DNA of 64,000 nucleotides from Leguminivora glycinivorella (GCF_023078275.1 NC_062980.1:4514401-4578400), one strand, 5' to 3'. Shown: positions 31,991-44,709, counted from the stretch's first letter. The notes: generated by a model from the sequence alone, not told the origin. Made by a program: numbers and translations.

Positions 31991-32963
31991 TAAGGTCAGT
32001 GCGGGCAAGACCGGCATACTTTTTTTTTGTTTTATTATTATAAACTGGCCAGTGACGCACCTGATGGAAAGTAACGAGTGGATAAAACTAGATTATTAAA
32101 GTAGTCTGGAGTCACCCGCATGGTCCTATGGACTAGCAAATTTTATATTCTACACAGCTTTTATAATAATTTGGTGAATTAAAGTAAACTTATGTGATAA
32201 AAATCACTTTTTTAAGGCTCGGCGGGTTGACCGTCCCCACGCGCTAAGGAAAGACCGTCTAGTGCTCGTTGTCGCGTAATTTCATATGGAAATAAATATC
32301 AAAATCATGTTCATTGTTATAATGTAATACCAGGGAGTAATGTGATAGATATTAAAACAAATAACGTTGATATTTTCAACATATCAGCATTTTTCTATTT
32401 ATAAGGCAAGACCGTCATATGTCCCGTAAATGAGGTTGATAACCTTCTTTTTTCATGTCCAGACAAAAGCAAAGCCGAAACTTATAATCAAAATTAACCT
32501 ACAACACCCGTTTAAACTCGACTTATTTCCCATAAAGCCTAAAAAAGGTGCCTTACTCTTATATACCGGTCTTTCCAGTTTCCGACTAGGCACAATTTCG
32601 AAGTTACATATTTCAGAACAAAAACAATAAATTTAACTCGTTGTAAGAGCATTAATTGTACTAGACAGGAAGAACGATTATTAAATTAACACGTTACATA
32701 CATAATGCACAAATATTCCAACTGCTTCTAATTTATTTTAATTTTTTGCGTAACCTTGTTGAACTCGATGGTCGATTTCGAAACACGAATCAAGTTTTTT
32801 GTTAACTAGTGTTCGTCCTAGGGATATCTATTGAAGACCAATGGATTAAAGACGAAAAACGGGTATACCTTCGGAGCTGTAAGAAGTGATAGATATATAA
32901 ATAAAAAAGTTATATTCAGTAGACGGTCTTTCTGGGTAGACGGTCTTCCCGACACTGACCTTA
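31991..32963. mobile_element. Non-autonomous TIR element with AAGACCGTC motif array
   Basis: TAAGGTCAGTGCGGGCAAGA at the left is mirrored by TCTTCCCGACACTGACCTTA at the right. Seven or so copies of AAGACCGTC or its complement are scattered inside (near 32003, 32228, 32249, 32404, 32565, 32920 and 32939). There is no transposase ORF; superfamily unknown. Confidence 0.75.
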
Positions 32964-33023
32964 ACTTAATTTTTTTAGAAGCGTATTTGAGTGTTGTGCC
33001 ATTTATTTGTCTTTGTAAAGTCC

Positions 33024-33131
33024 AGGCAGGCAATTATGGTCGCGCGATAAGTGATAAAATAGCAGGCCGTCCCTATCGCACTATTTGTAAGTGCGCTGCA
33101 CTATTTTATCGTCTATCGCGCGACCATGCTT
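33024..33131. mobile_element. MITE, GGCAAGCATGGTCGCGCGAT family, copy 2
   Basis: A foldback with arms GGCAATTATGGTCGCGCGAT... and ...ATCGCGCGACCATGCTTCCC around GTCCCTATCGCACTA. Same family as 15585-15706 and 58566-58691. Confidence 0.8.
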
Positions 33132-35564
33132 CCCGTGCAGGTAATGAAATATATATATGCTATTTGTTTATACAATTGTAATGAAACTCAGAAATACTCA
33201 CTAGTAATGAGTGTAATGATGTAAAAAAACATGAGTGAGTAATCTTCATCTGATTATATAAAAGCTAGTTCCAGGGTTACTGAAGAGAATATCGAACTAA
33301 TTTGATTACTACTGGTCACCTTTAAACAAAACTACTGGGTTTCTACTGTATTGCCTCTCTGTCGCACTTGTAAATCTGTACGTTAGTGTAACAGAGAAGG
33401 AACGAGTCGAAGTTAGTTCGTGATAGGTCCTCTGCTATTATTTAAGATCTATTTATTTTGCCAACTGCTTTGCTATTTAAAAGACAATTGTTATTTATAT
33501 AAATTAAGAATAATTTATCCAAAATTATGTCGTTTCCAAAGAAAAGATATCATTGAGTGGTCATAGATATTTTAAAGATGTTCTAAGGTAATGTAACTAG
33601 AGTATATTTAAACGAAGAAAAGGTACCGCTTAAGGGATTTAGATACCTTTTCTAAGGAAACTACACATTCGTAATACATAAGACAATAATGTATATTAAT
33701 TTATATTTCAAATTAAATTTCAAACTTCGCATATCAGTACGCAATAACCAAAAAATGTGAAATTATTTAAGCAAATTATATTTACACATAAAAAGAAAAT
33801 ATAGACGAAGTTCTACGTGATCTATATTTTTTTAGTCAAATTATTTATCGGAGAAATAATTTTAATTGAAAAAAAGGCGTTAGAAAAAGATATTATTTTA
33901 AAACATATAACCATCTGTATAAATAAGTAGTCAATAGTGGAATTATTTATACAATTTTATGACTACAAGATGTATTTTATTCTAAACATGTTACTCACAG
34001 ATATTATATTTGAATTTACCGATAAATAAAATATATAAGAGAAAACTGATTGATTGATTGTATTAATTTGCAAAATATATTTAATGGTGTGTCGTGATGA
34101 AAAAAGTTGGAATACTGTAAAATATATCGAAATTGTTGTATATACGGCTGTAAAGGGAAGTCCACACCAGTGTGATTCATTTTATATTACGTAAGTAAGC
34201 AATCTAATTTCAAATTTGCATTTAAACGTAAGAAAATGTCGGTACAATACATTAAATAAACTGTACCAAAAATACAGTTCAGAACAGAACTAGGTTTGAT
34301 ATTTAAGAAGAAGTAGAAAAGTAGTAACTCAACAAAATAGCGAAAAATGATTCTCATTTAGGTTTCATTCCCGAAACTAAACGCTTTCGCGCTAAAATAA
34401 AACTCCTATGGATTTAATATAGCAATCTCAACGAATGCTGCATTGAGGTAAACTCTGCAGGGCTAGGACATAATTTTATTGGCGTGACCGTATCTTTCCA
34501 CGACATATTTATATTATACACTCGATATTAATGACACGGTGTGAAGATTAAAGTTTAAAACAAATTGATGAACTCACTTGGCATGTGCTTGGATCTGGGC
34601 GTTAAGTCATGCTGAGTCTTGCAAATGCTCGTATACAAGGATTGCTGCACGTCTTTGCCTTTGGCTAGTTGGTTAGAAAGCTCAAGCAGAAAAAACTGAC
34701 CAACTCTGAGTATCGCTGTGGTAGAAGCACGTTTATAAATTTTATAATAATAACAAAAAATACAATAAAGTAAGACTCCCAATACTTGAAGGTTAGCTGA
34801 TATAATTAAACTGGAAAGAATGGCAAAGAACAGGAGAGATGGCAAGGGTGGGCGACGACGTGAAAGATAAAACAATTGTAAATTGTCAATAAAACGTGCT
34901 GCTAAAGGTAATTCTAGCTCTAATCCTTATCCATAATATCCATTTAAAGTTGAAGAAACAAAATATCACTCTGGTGTGGACACACCTTAAGTTAAAGCGG
35001 GCTCGCTTGCGTTATGTGTGTATCAAATAAATAATGTTACGTTATATACCTACCTATGTATGAAAGTTAAGTTATATGCAAGTTAGATATTCAATGTAAT
35101 TAGATATACAAGCTTCGTATGAGAAAAAAAGGATTTTAATAAAATCGACATTTAAATGGTAACGTTTTTTGTTCTTGTTTCCTTATTAATATTGCATTGG
35201 ACAACATAAATTCTGATGAACTTTTTGACTTCCTGCCACCATCGCGCTTTTATCACCACAGCTCCTGCTAAAGAAGCAAAATTCATCCTCACTTTCTCGA
35301 CACATGGCAAATCAAGAACAAACGGGCCTCTCGTTGCCAGTGTCATGGGGTCCATGCTGTAGGCCGAACTATTGGACGGATTTTTCTCTTTACAAGTTTT
35401 ATTTTTGTAGTTAAGTATTTTAATAGGTAGCTTGTTATTTAGTTTTATTTTTAGGTTTAATTTTAGTTTTAATGTTATAGTTTTAATTGTTAGTCATATT
35501 TTTAGTATACCTATATTACTGTTTTTCCTAAACAGTAACATATATCTTACAAACACCTCTCGTT
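33132..35564. other. Intergenic stretch, nothing firmly recognised
   Basis: AT-rich, with no exon that I can support on either strand. Short ORFs at 34555-34875 and 35152-35355 (minus) have no recognisable domains. Confidence 0.45.
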
Positions 35565-35660
35565 TGTTTTTTACCAGAACGTGCAAGTCGTGGAATGAGC
35601 CTTCCTTCTGTGTTTACCTTGGAGTTCTTCAAGAAGCAGGTATTTAGGGTTGGCACGTAT
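35565..35660 (+). pseudogene. Jockey-like LINE C-terminal relic
   Basis: RTCKSWNEP followed, after a frame change, by EFFKKQVFR is the typical near-terminal segment of jockey-type reverse transcriptases. It ends where the element at 35661 begins. Confidence 0.5.
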
Positions 35661-36639
35661 TTAACCGGGCGACTAAATAACCATAGAAATGGGTATCAAA
35701 AATAATAGTTTGGCGACTAAAATGGGGCCTCAAATTATTCCAATATGAGGTAGCATTTTAATGTCATTACGGCTACGGTTTATTCAGACGCGAGTACCAA
35801 CTATTTATTTGGCAACTGAATTATTATATTGGAAACAATTTAAGAGATACAGTTTAATCGGAAAACGGCTCTCTATTAATATAAAATATACAGTTCTTTT
35901 AAAATATTTATGTACTTAGCATATTAACATAAAAAGTACATTTAAAATTTATACATCGGCACTCATCACCTGAGCTGTCATTTTAATAAAAAAAAGAATT
36001 CTTATAACATATAATGGTCGACAAAATATTATACTTATGGGTAAGAAATAAGGTGTTTGGGAGTGCTGGCAACTTCGACTCTATACAATGAATTTAACTT
36101 TTCATGACGTTTACTCTATCGAATCTAAGGCCGGTCTTACGCAGTCTTAACATCACTCTGAAAGATTTATTTTTTTGGCAAGAAAACCTTACTCAGAATA
36201 TGCCTTTTCATAAATCGTTCCGCAGATTTTATAATATCGAATCTTATGCTGGCATAATGTTAATGAGCAAAATAATCTTCTAAATTAAGAGTAGGTATTT
36301 CCGTAGATTTTTGTTTGCGTAATATTTAGGCAGTAAAAAGTTGTCCATCTTCTTCCTATTTCTGTTTTGATAATGAGTCTTGTGTGTTGGGGATGCAATC
36401 CTAACACTCCTCCTCGCTTCGCTCGTCGTCGTACCTAACGGTGCCTCTGGGACTGTATTTCATTTTCTTTTTGCTATCGTTGTTTTGTTCATACAAAGTA
36501 CCTAAGAATTATGCCATAGCAAACTTGGTAGGACTTATATTCTACTAAAAAAATAATCTAACCCTAACCCACTTTTCTGCTCTTGTACCTCTAATAATTA
36601 TTATACTATACGATTATCACGGTATTTTTTTTAAATACC

Positions 36640-36770
36640 ATGTCGGTGGTAAACAAGCATACGATCGGCCTGATGGAAAGTGGTCACCGTAACCTATGGA
36701 CGCCTGCAACTCAAGGGGTATCATATGCGCGTTACCGACCCATTAGAAGGTTATACACTCCTTTTTGCTG
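36640..36770 (+). repeat. Dispersed SINE-like repeat
   Basis: CGATCGGCCTGATGGAAAGT and CCTATGGACGCCTGCAACTC match 13775-13930 in inverted orientation. Confidence 0.65.
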
Positions 36771-36907
36771 TGTACTTATTATAAAATGATTTGGTACGCA
36801 TTCCCTTATAGAGATATTTAAATACTACTCGTGGTTTACGGGTCGCAAATACGATGTTTGAATAGAATAGAATAAACATATATTCGTGAACACAGGCAAG
36901 ACAAAAT

Positions 36908-37322
36908 GGGTGAATCAACTTTTTCTTGCTTTTTGCAAGAATTACCGTTACTTATTATTAGGTCTACTTTTGTGATTTTTAACCTTAACATCGTGAATAA
37001 AGATCCTTATTTCACGTATACCAATTAGGGAAAAATTTAAAAACGATTCATTTTTAATTAAAACAATATGTGTTCCACTGGGAAGAGACACTTTTTTCAT
37101 ACAAAAGTGAGGGACAGCTATGTCCACTGGGTCACTGCTCGAAACAAAGTTATAAAATAGGAAATCCTATAGGTAATTACATGTTGTATTGCGTAGCTAG
37201 TATATTTTGTCTTTAATATAATAAGTATACATTAATTAGACTAAATCCCAATTAAATTTTCTGACCACATGTAGTCGAAGTATGCGAAATTTTGCTGGCA
37301 AAGAAATGTTGATTCACCCAAA
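36908..37322. mobile_element. MITE with GGGTGAATCAAC ends
   Basis: GGGTGAATCAACTTTTTC at the left is mirrored by AAATGTTGATTCACCC at the right. There is no ORF. It is nested in the larger element at 35661-37839. Confidence 0.5.
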
Positions 37323-37870
37323 TACACATAATAACAACAAGACAGAAAGGAATGAAGTGCCAGCACGAAATGGCCTCACCTCAGCGTGTTGCTGGTGACT
37401 TCCAGCGCTGATCTTCCGATGAGACCATCGGTACATAGCTACCATCAACCCGTTTTCATAAAAAAACGATTTTATATGTGTTTTAAAAAAACATACTTCC
37501 CATTAATTTTTTTAGTTGCCTCCGCAATTTAAATACTACTTTAAACGATGAGCTAAGTATAATTATTTAGGTGCTAACATCTATATGACTACAAATATTA
37601 AAAATCTTACGCTTTACAATACTAGGTGCCAATTTTTATTTTAGTCGCCAAAGTATTGTTTAATGTTTCTCGGAAATATTTTTGTGGCTTGAAATTTGCT
37701 GCCGTTTTTTTAATAATAATGATGCTTAATATTTGAGGCTCATTTATTTTTTTTGTCGCCACAATATTAAAACACAGCCAAATTATATTATTGTATGCCC
37801 GACTTAACTTCCCGTTTAATATTTTAGTTGCCCGGTTAATTATATGCCTTTAGAATTCCCTCTCCGGTGG

Positions 37871-38375
37871 TTAGGGCTGCAGAGAGAGAAACCGCCGGAC
37901 TATCCGCGCTGTGTCCAAGATCACCGCCTTCTGCATCTGGCCCTTGATCCAGCCACCTAGCGAGAGTCTCTTAAGATCTTGGTCGAGACTCTTCGCTATG
38001 ATACCGTTCGCTGAAACGACTATCGGAATCAATGATCGTTGATTCAACATCCCACATGGCGGTTATCTCGTGAGCCAAGTCTAGGTACTTACTGGACTTG
38101 TCCTTCTCGGCTTCCACGAGATTCTCATCATGGGGGATGGTGATGTCAACGAGCACTGCCCGGCGTTGCGGTCGATCTATTATCACAATGTCAGGTTTAT
38201 TGGCTACAATAGTCCTGTCAGTGATAATAGATCGATCCCAATAGAGCGTGGCACGACCATTTTCGAGAACTGGCGCAGGTAAGTACTTGTAGTACGGTAC
38301 TTTGCGGTCCACAAGGCCGTATTGAAGAGCAAGTGGCAACGCATAAGTGGCTCCCCAGATGTTGCTTATGTTTAT
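37871..38375 (-). pseudogene. R2-type non-LTR retrotransposon endonuclease relic
   Basis: The minus strand encodes YYKYLPAPVLENGRATLYWD, then KPDIVIIDRPQRRAVLVDIT and EKDKSSKYLDLAHEIT. This is the PD...D...K pattern of the restriction-like endonuclease that follows the reverse transcriptase in R2/R4/Dong-type elements. The frame shifts by one base near 38024-38032, after DVESTII. The continuation (VVSANGIIAKSLDQDLKRLS ... RRFLSLQP) then runs to a stop at 37871-37873. The reverse transcriptase part is absent, so it is a 5'-truncated dead copy. Codons beyond about 38375 belong to another repeat. Confidence 0.75.
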
Positions 38376-39266
38376 GGGCGGCGATGACTGCTTCCCATCA
38401 GGCGGCCCGTATGTTCGTTTGCTGCATATATCATATAATTGAATAGGTCGCCATAGAATCAAATGAAATTCCCTCTCATATAAAAAGTTAACCTTATAGT
38501 TAAATGAATTCTTTTGATTTGATTTATTTGATTTGATTTATTTGCTAAAATGAAAACACAGGTATATGCATGCAAATACAGTTTAAAAATCCTTATACTA
38601 ATATAACAAAATTCTTAAGATAAAAACCAGATTAACATTAAACAGGGGCCCTATTCGAACCGTTATCTAACTGTCAAGTGGTATCATTTCAAAATCAACT
38701 GTGGATAATGGTCGCATGTGAGATCGGATCGCAAGTTGGTTTTGAGCCAACCAAAACGTATTAATTGAAAAAAAATATGAATCTAAAATCAACTTTATCT
38801 TAGTACAATAGGGCTTATAGTTTTTTACATTAAGCAAAACGGTACATGATTCGTGTGTCCTTTTTACCGTTGACAGCTTTTGGTACATGTGGATTTGGTC
38901 GCTAGACTTTTTTGTCTATGGAAACGCTGTGCACGATGCGGTGGCGAGTAGCGGAACTAAACATGTCATTTACCGGCTATCAAAAAGAGGTTACACTGGT
39001 GATGGTCGATAAAGACTATTATTAAACGAATTTTAGCAGCAATGAAGCTTTATTGACAAGCGTTATTTTTGTGAAACCGACATCTACACGTCACATAATG
39101 CTAGCTCCACACATTATGAAATAAACGCCACAAATTATAGGAGGTATATACACGTCACCCAATCTCAAGTTGCTTCTAAACCACGCTTACGGATCAAGTC
39201 GTAAGTACATTCACACATTTTACAAAATACTTAAATTGAATTTTTTTTTCTCCTACAGAGCCGCCA
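38376..39266. other. Intergenic stretch, nothing recognised
   Basis: It includes a short SINE-like fragment at about 38380-38430 and a (TTTGATTTGAT)n patch at about 38512-38545. No gene was seen. Confidence 0.45.
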
Positions 39267-39360
39267 TTCATAGAGTCTGATCGGAAAGTGAAGAGTCGTG
39301 AAATGTATGGGGTCTAATACATTCCACGACTCACGACTCCTCACTTTCTGTACAGACACT
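39267..39360. mobile_element. Small foldback element (MITE-like)
   Basis: GGAAAGTGAAGAGTCGTGAA and its mirror CACGACTC...CTCACTTTC form a hairpin, with a small internal duplication of CACGACT on the right arm. Confidence 0.6.
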
Positions 39361-41599
39361 AGTATACAAGGGGTTTGCATTGAAATTCAATGCGGAGGCA
39401 CACTCGAAGCTTGTGACAGATGGCGCCAGCTTATAAGTCCATTGCACAGACAAAGAATTTAATACGTGAGAGTGAGAAGAAGATATATTTTTCTCTCTCT
39501 CACACATATGAACGACAATGACATGCCCATTATTACACTTACGTACAGGCGCCGCCTAAAATCAGGGGCGGCTCACTCTGTGATTCTATCGCCGCGCTAC
39601 AAGTACATGCGGGCGGCCGCGAGTTCGCGGCCTAATCAGGAGTGGCTCGCATTCCCACGGAACGCACGTTCGCACTTTCTATTGTTACTATACGTCGCGA
39701 GTTTTTTTAAAGGTTCATATGCGATATCCGCGGGTGGAATGTCTAATAATGCTTAGTTAAATAAACATCATGAATAAAATAGGACAATCTTACACTTTCT
39801 ACTATCGATTAAGTAATTTATGTCCCACGTAAACGTTCAATAAGGCTTGTGACGTTGGGACTTAAACAAAAATAATATAAATACTGTATATATACCTAGA
39901 AAGGACCCAAGACTTGAATATAATTGAATAGGTATTAATTTTTTTTAATCCGTAGTCAACCCTATCGTCCGACGCTGCGCACGTGCGGCTCGTTTCTTTG
40001 TAATAATTTTGTAGGCATTTAAAAAGGCGGCATTTCGTGAACATCAAAGCAGTGGGCCTTCTGTACTTGTACTATTATGTATTCTGTGCTAAAATGTCAG
40101 TGCCCGGCGGGATAACATGTCAGTGTGTCTCCTCATTCACATTGACAAAATAGCTTGAACATGTTAAATCCATTAAACTGCAATTGAAATTCCTATCTTT
40201 TTTGTGCCAATGTTTTCATTTCAATGACATACAAACACAACTATTAAATATGTGTTTGTATTGTTTATATTTATCAAGAATAAATGATTTGTATTATGAT
40301 AATAATAATGATTTGTATAAGGCGGAAATTAGTTTTTTACCTCACCCACACAAAAAGGGACTTTGTTTTTTTTCTACGAGGGAGCAAACTGACAATTTTC
40401 TGTTCGAGAACTTTGTTGTCAGTACAGAATATTAACGCAACGAGTTTGCATACCTTTAAATGTCTGTCACATAATTAATAATTTACATCTTGGGCGTTAA
40501 CATTTCAATACCTACTATTATCGAAATCCCTCGCTACGCTTAAAATTCAATGTGATTGCCATGCCCACAATATTGCTGCCGATATACAAATACAGTTGTA
40601 TTTTTATAGCACCCTAAAGAAAAGGATGCATATAGTTTTCTTTGTTCTTGTTTACTGACACACTTGTTTGACAAAGTATAGTACGCACTTACCTACAAAA
40701 ATATTGACAAAAATGTGCAAACTCTTTGTTGCGTTAGTATTTTACACTGGCAAATTAATTCTACAACACAAAATATTGTACCTATGGTAACACCACATTT
40801 GGAGATACTTTTGCATTCGATCGTAAATATAATAGAATATGCCCAATAAAACAACTGAACAAGCTTCGTTAAACTTTATTTGATGTCTTAAATGTTTGTG
40901 TCACAGAACACATTTGTACATTTATTTAGTCGCATACATCTGTATACTCCACAACTATTGTTACTATTGCTATTTACAACAGGGGAAGACAATTATATAA
41001 CTCTGTATAGACAGATAGGAAGAAAACGGCCAAACTCAGAACTATAAAGAAAAAGGTACGGTGGCTTAGATGGCTTTACACCTTTGGGGGTGCTCGGCTA
41101 GATGGCGCCAATATTAGTATTTTACACTTTAACTCATATCAAGCTAAGAATATGGGTCAAATTTTCAAAACTGTGGTTCAAAAGTTTTAAGCCTGTGTCG
41201 AGAGATAGCAGTATAGGCACTGTGATTACACATTTTACTTTGACAGTAACTCTTCTTCAGCTAGTAGATATTCCGTGCCACGACCGCATTATTTACCGCA
41301 TGTATGATTTGAAGAACCACTGCAACTATTACAAAGGGGGAACCTAAGGGCACAGTACAAGAAAGAGCTCTATCTACAGTATGGCCACACCCAGCAATAA
41401 ACTCTGAACTAATGTAGATACTTACTACAATTTAAATACACGTGACTATCAAATTAAACAAATATCGTGACTATTATTTTGAAAAATCTTATCTCACACT
41501 GATACTTAATATTGAAACGCAGTGCCTCTACATGGACTTCATACATAGTTACTATATTCTTCTTTTCATTGACAGAAAAACAAAGTGATGCTCTCCAGC
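39361..41599. other. Intergenic stretch, no supported gene
   Basis: A 96-codon ORF at 39466-39756 has higher GC than its surroundings (GGCGCCGCC, GCGGGCGGCCGC) but no recognisable domain and no splice signals. The rest is AT-rich. Confidence 0.4.
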
Positions 41600-41745
41600 A
41601 ATGTATTTAAATACAAAATGCAAATACTTTGGTTTTTTACCTATTTCAAATAAAAATACAAAATAGTTTTAGAAAAAGGTATTTGAAATACAAAATGCAA
41701 AATAGGTATCTTCAAAATACCTTTATTCAAATAAAATACTTTTTT
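41600..41745. mobile_element. Repeat with AAATACAAAATGCAAA motif, possible hAT end
   Basis: TTTAAATACAAAATGCAAAT, TGAAATACAAAATGCAAAAT and related phrases are clustered. The pattern resembles subterminal repeat arrays of hAT-like elements, but no TIR pair or target duplication is visible. Confidence 0.35.
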
Positions 41746-41885
41746 GACATAAGGTAAAGCTTTTATTCTAAAGATGTGTTTAAAACACAGAATCACCAGA
41801 GAGCCCAGAAACCTGGCTCTATAGAATTAGCACGTTAAAAAGTGAAGCCAAAAATTGGCTGTCTCCATGTCTTTTACCTAATATT

Positions 41886-42135
41886 ATAAAAATCTAATGA
41901 AAGAGTTATTAGGGGAAGGTTGCTATCATTGGACCACTTCGCTGCTCTATATATATAGTCGGTGGCAAAGTTCCTTTTACCTTCGTGCCTCGATACCCTC
42001 GCAACGCTCAAGATTCCACTTTTTGAACCACTCGCTACGCTCGCGGTTCAATATTGAAATCTTTCCCTTGCTCAGGTATCAATATTGGCACGTCCAGTTA
42101 AACAACTACTTTGCCCCCTTGTAAAACAAATAACT
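41886..42135 (-). repeat. Dispersed repeat (TTATTTGTTA...GGGGGCAAAGTTG family), copy 1
   Basis: It matches 42789-43010 in inverted orientation and 47464-47560. Shared phrases are ATAGTTATTTGTTATA and GGGGGCAAAGTTGTATTT; 41886-42135 and 42789-43010 also share the GAACCACGAGCG/CGCTCGCGGTTC segment. Confidence 0.7.
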
Positions 42136-42309
42136 ATTATTTTTTCAAACTCGGTAAACGTAACAGTCAAGACGCTAGCTTTTTTGAGAAATTAATCGTA
42201 TTTAATCTAAAGAACCTCCCCTTAAAGTTAACGGAATGAAAAGTAAGTAAGTAAACACTTTATTGTACAAGAAAAGAATACAACACATATAATTTAAAAT
42301 AGAAACAGG

Positions 42310-42485
42310 GTGTATAGTTTGCTAACTGGACACCACCCGACTAGTCGGGGCAGAGGTAGACCAAAAAAAAACGAGGCGAGATGACCTCGACGTATTTTGC
42401 TGCGGCTAGCCGAAGCAGGCGGCAAAACGTGATGGGTGGCGGAAGAAAAGAGAGGCCTTTGCAGTGGGTCACAAATATAGGCTAG
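42310..42485 (+). pseudogene. LINE C-terminal relic
   Basis: The + strand reads TSRGRGRPKKNEAR and, after frame damage, RWRKKREAFAVGHKYRL, the usual end of moth LINE reverse transcriptases. Several in-frame stops. Confidence 0.55.
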
Positions 42486-42688
42486 GAAAAAAAATTGTTT
42501 GCTCTTGCCTGGGGGTTTTTATCTAGCACGAAGTCGAAACTCCAAAACCATGCAGAGTGCGTTTTTTAAAAATGTAAAAAAAGTACCTAAAATTTTTTTT
42601 TCATGAATATGTACACTACTGTACTGTAAACACCACAATCAGAAAAGGTATACGGGGGTGGCACATGAGGAGCCCACGACGGTCCTGG

Positions 42689-42752
42689 TCAGTTCCATGT
42701 CGCTAACAGGTCCGGGTTCTCCATTTTAGTAGTAGCAAGGTGCTCCGCATTC
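42689..42752 (-). CDS. Weak candidate terminal coding exon, minus strand
   Basis: On the minus strand TATTACAG precedes 42752. A frame entering with one carried base reads NAEHLATTKMENPDLLATWN and then TGA at 42689-42691; the phase-0 frame stops after ECGAPCYY. It would suit the end of a minus-strand gene, but the phase does not match the exon at 47302-47392 for the longer frame, and no similarity is known. Confidence 0.22.
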
Positions 42753-42788
42753 CTGTAATAATGGTGATATAGTCAATGAACATTAATT

Positions 42789-43010
42789 AACAGTTATTTG
42801 TTATGCTAGGGGGCAAAGTTGTATTTTAACGCCGAGTGTGGAATTGAAAAATGAGCAAGTGAAAGGATTCTATAGTTGAACCACGAGCGAAGTGAGTGGT
42901 TCGAGAATAGAACTCTAAACTTGCGTGTTTTAAAACACGAGAAGTAAAATACATTTGCACCCGAGTGTAACACAAAACTTTTCCCCTCACTATAGCGAGG
43001 AAACTACAAC
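42789..43010 (+). repeat. Dispersed repeat (GGGGGCAAAGTTG family), copy 2
   Basis: Same family as 41886-42135 (inverted) and 47464-47560. Includes GAACCACGAGCGAAGTGAGT. Confidence 0.7.
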
Positions 43011-43314
43011 GCAAAAAATGCGTTTATCACTGCTTCCAGTAGTTCCACAGGTGGTAAATCATCTTTATTACTAGATTCACCTACATTTATCAATTTTAAA
43101 GCAGTTAATTTGACTTTATTCAAGGTCAAATTACTTTACCCACTAGTGGATAAAATGCGTTTTTACCCGCTGGTATTAAAGGACAAAACACGTGTTTCCG
43201 AGCTAGTGAGGGGGAAAATGTTTTTTCATCGCACTCTATTGCTATTTTGCACTTAATACATGCCAAGTTGCGCTTTTGCTTTCTCCCAGACCGGACTGTA
43301 GCTCCGGTTAAAAA

Positions 43315-43435
43315 GCCGTAATATAAGTAGTTCTCGAGATATTAAGTTATGTGACAGACGGACGGACACACAAGACGGACGGAACGGCACCATAAAGGTT
43401 CCTTTTGTACCTTTTTGGTACGGAACCCTAAAAAA
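43315..43435 (+). repeat. GGTTCCGTA-family 3' fragment
   Basis: CAGACGGACGGACACACAAG, GGTTCCTTTTGTACCTTTTT and GGTACGGAACCCTAAAAAA form the 3' end of the family; the 5' part is missing. Confidence 0.7.
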
Positions 43436-43494
43436 CCGCCGCTTTTGGAGTTCTGGTGAAAGGTACTTACGAATGTTGAATAGGCTACTTGCCT

Positions 43495-43735
43495 CCTAGT
43501 CAAATCAGCTTCCCTTTAAGAACTGTCAAAACGAATTTTAACGTTTTGCTAATATGAAATCGAATTGAGTGACGTCACGTTCAACTCATTTACTTTATAT
43601 ATTTCTACCTGACGAATTAAATAGAATTTGTATTTAAAAATAACTTCTATCCATGTTTTCCTTATATTTATCTGATGCTTTATTTCGTGCATGGTATTAA
43701 ATAATTTATTTTAAGTACAGTCAAGTTCCATGTTG
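43495..43735 (-). repeat. Dispersed repeat, partner of 11140-11745
   Basis: Inverted homology to the two ends of 11140-11745, with GAACTGTCAAAACGA and GAGTGACGTCACGTTCAACT at one side and GATGCTTTATTTCGTGCATG at the other. Confidence 0.6.
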
Positions 43736-43812
43736 TGTAGAAATGTGTATTTTTTAAAACTGCTTTCAATGTCTGGTTATTTGATGGAAATACAAATGAA
43801 TACATCAATAAC

Positions 43813-44680
43813 CATAGCTGGGCATTAACTCGTTAATCCGTTAATCGTTAATTAACGAAGTTAACATTTTGGTTAACGGATTAACTTTTAAGTTAACTTT
43901 AAAAAATGTTAACGGATTCGTTAACTTCCGTTAAATTTCTTCGAGTCCGTTAATCGTTAATCCAGTTCCGCACGCGCCGAGTAAAACTTGCTCTGACCGC
44001 TACTGTAAAAGCCCGGAGTACGGCGAAACCTAGGATTTTCCCGAAAATTCAGTCTACATATCAATTGGTGCCTTTGGATCACTTGTTCGAGACCTGCTAA
44101 AGTTTATTAGTCCTACTGCACCCATCACTAACTGCGAAACAGAATGTAAATCATCAGGCACGACGCATGGCACATAAATCACGCAACCGACGCATCAAGC
44201 CAGAGTTCGGCGGGCGACGCTATCTACCAAGTTACCGTGGATCACAACTTCGATTAGAGGTGTCTCAATCCGAGGAACCTACGCACCATGACTACGACCG
44301 CTTGAATGACCCAATACCTACGGGTCCAAGGTAAAACCTAGGACTTACCGAAACAACGTATATATAAGTCCAAAGAGAACAATACCTAATATTAACATTT
44401 CGCTTTTACCAATTGGCAGCTGGGATTTTTCAAGAGATTTTGGCAATCTTCGGTCTTTTACAGTAACATAATAAACTTACCCAAAAACTTAATAGTTGAT
44501 AACTGATGCAACTAGCTACAGTAAAATATTTTTTTATCACGATTAACGGATTATCGATTAACTTTAACTTCCGTTAAATTTGTTGAAATGTATCGCTTTA
44601 ACGATTAACGAAGTTAACTTTTATAGTAACGGATTAACGATTATCGAAGTTAACTATTTGATTAACGGTGCCCAGCTATG
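43813..44680. mobile_element. hAT-like non-autonomous transposon
   Basis: CATAGCTGGGCA at the left is mirrored by TGCCCAGCTATG at the right, with the identical 8-bp duplication TCAATAAC on both sides (43805-43812 and 44681-44688). The subterminal regions are packed with GTTAACGGATTAAC-type motifs in both orientations. No transposase. Confidence 0.88.
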
Positions 44681-44709
44681 TCAATAACGTATACCTACCG
44701 TTAAGGTTT

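Larger units (their letters stand above)
35661..37839. mobile_element. Non-autonomous TTAA-ended element, 2.18 kb
   Basis: The termini TTAACCGGGCGACTAAATAA and (complement of) TTTTAGTTGCCCGGTTAA match. The motif GGCGACTAAAA/TTTTAGTCGCC recurs near both ends (about 35711, 37505, 37640 and 37752, with variants). It contains a nested SINE-like repeat (36640-36770) and a nested MITE (36908-37322). There is no transposase. Confidence 0.65.

Noticed and set aside
39466..39756. GC-richer 96-codon ORF as a gene
   Set aside because: No domain, splice or repeat evidence supports coding.
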